From: a bacterium
GTDB lineage: Bacteria > Patescibacteriota > Doudnabacteria > UBA920
NCBI GenBank assembly: GCA_021789715.1
Contig: JAJYJE010000020.1
Span: 1 to 9,981, forward strand
Direction of reading: 5' to 3'
DNA: 9,981 bases
Made by a program: the position numbers and the translations under genes. Under the pieces are notes generated by a model. The model was not told the origin of the DNA. It saw nothing but the letters and a program-made list of their open reading frames with translations, and did not search any database. Every line of letters begins with the position of its first letter. Position 1 is the first letter of the stretch. Shown here in pieces: positions 9,196 through 9,981 of the stretch.

Positions 9196-9981
9196 ATGTT
9201 ATCGGAAAAAATTATAATTCGGGCTAAAAAGGTCCGGTCATGGTATGGCAAATACGAGCGGCCGATTTCTTCCGTTTCCCTTATCGGCGGATTTGTTTTT
9301 GACGCCGTAGTTCTTCGGCGCGTGGATTTATTTTGGGAAAATTTTTGGGTTGCGGTGCACATTATGCTTGTCGGTTCCTGTATTATCCTGATAAACGCCA
9401 TTGAACGGGAAGCCGGTGACGAAGCGAATCCTTCTAAATTGCATTTTTGGCTGGCAAACATTCAGCAGTTTTTTTATGGCGGCATTTGGTCGGTGTTTTT
9501 GGTGTTCTATTTTCGAAGCGGTGACATTGCTGTCAGCTGGCCATTTTTGCTGATTTTAGCCCTGGCTTTCTGGGCCAACGAGAGCCTAAAGCGGCATTTT
9601 GTCCGATTGATTTTTCAGGTAACCCTGTTTTTTCTGGCCTTGTTTTGCTTTGCTATTTATTTAGTGCCGGTTGTTGCGCGCAAAATTGGGCCCGTAATAT
9701 TTTTGCTGTCCGGCGCCGCAGCGCTGGTTGCCATCGCCTTGTTTGTTTTAGTGATACGCTTGGCCGCCAGGCGGCAGTTTGAGGCCAGCAGAAAATTTTT
9801 GCCGCCGGCTATTTTAAGCGTGTTCGCCCTGGTTAATGTCTTGTATTTTTTTGGCCTGATTCCGCCGTTGCCTCTGTCGCTGAACGACGGGTGCGTATAC
9901 TACTCAGTCAGTCGAGACGCGGCGGGCAATTACCAGCTGATTGGAGAACAATGGACCTGGCGAGACTACTTTTCTCTCTAT
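9196..9981 (+). CDS. DUF2914-type membrane protein, N-terminal part (3' truncated by window)
   Basis: The frame is open from ATG 9196 to the window end (262 residues visible, no stop). An amphipathic basic N-terminus (MLSEKIIIRAKKVRSWYGKYER) leads into GGFVFDAVVLRRVDLFWEN (31-49), which resembles the start of DUF2914 membrane proteins, followed by roughly five to six transmembrane helices (about 50-68, 92-106, 115-128, 137-158, 165-188 and 203-221). Then comes LIPPLPLSLNDGCVYYSV (221-238), typical of the junction where the DUF2914 domain begins, with the domain itself continuing past the window. The family has no established biochemical role that I know of. It follows the lipoprotein gene after 7 bases with no visible Shine-Dalgarno and probably belongs to the same unit. 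Family call rests on recalled motifs; function unknown. Confidence 0.82.
   Translation, partial: MLSEKIIIRAKKVRSWYGKYERPISSVSLIGGFVFDAVVLRRVDLFWENFWVAVHIMLVGSCIILINAIEREAGDEANPSKLHFWLANIQQFFYGGIWSVFLVFYFRSGDIAVSWPFLLILALAFWANESLKRHFVRLIFQVTLFFLALFCFAIYLVPVVARKIGPVIFLLSGAAALVAIALFVLVIRLAARRQFEASRKFLPPAILSVFALVNVLYFFGLIPPLPLSLNDGCVYYSVSRDAAGNYQLIGEQWTWRDYFSLY

Noticed and set aside
9763..9775. GCCGCC-A-GGCGGC palindrome in the DUF2914-type gene
   Set aside because: A 1-base loop makes a poor hairpin and the codons give an ordinary Leu-Ala-Ala-Arg-Arg boundary after a membrane helix; probably chance, though similar in flavour to the 3096-3125 element.

Overview
The window is ordinary bacterial chromosome, densely packed and roughly half G+C. 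I see no RNA gene, CRISPR array, insertion sequence or attachment site. UGA ends several genes and UGG encodes Trp, so the code is standard for UGA. Several features together suggest a Candidate Phyla Radiation (Patescibacteria, Parcubacteria-like) genome: very short or overlapping junctions, few Shine-Dalgarno sites, Cys-rich minor pilins, a single-helix LysM protein and a DUF2914-type membrane protein. This placement is inference from gene style; no marker gene here proves it.

Left part (1-4762, + strand): the 3' end of a TPR-protein gene overlaps a prepilin peptidase gene (pilD/gspO-like). After a 138-base gap with an extended -10 promoter come four consecutive class III-signal (type IV prepilin) genes. 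Their order and features parallel the minor pseudopilins GspH, GspI, GspJ and GspK of type II secretion, or FimU/PilV/PilW/PilX of type IV pili. The first three carry the +5 Glu and the fourth lacks it, as GspK does. The peptidase would process all four, which would form the initiating or tip complex of a pilus-like fibre. The cluster ends at a strong bidirectional terminator (4783-4811).

Middle: a convergent gene (4824-5213, - strand) encodes a small membrane-anchored LysM protein. A 221-base divergent intergenic region follows, with a recognisable promoter for each side. Right part (5435-9981, + strand): NAD+-dependent DNA ligase ligA, a multi-helix membrane protein of unknown function, a secreted lipoprotein with a GH43/GH32-like beta-propeller, and the 5' part of a DUF2914-type membrane protein. 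The first three are joined by 4-base ATGA overlaps and the last follows after 7 bases, so they look like one transcription unit.

The most interesting signal is not a gene. Small palindromic DNA units sit inside reading frames at tolerant places: two abutting hairpins in the signal-peptide codons of the third prepilin, several palindromes in the abnormally long (49-residue) leader of the first prepilin, a tandem 16-bp palindromic duplication in ligA, and an enlarged, hairpin-containing zinc-finger loop in ligA. This recalls Rickettsia palindromic elements, but whether these units are dispersed repeats can only be decided on the whole genome.
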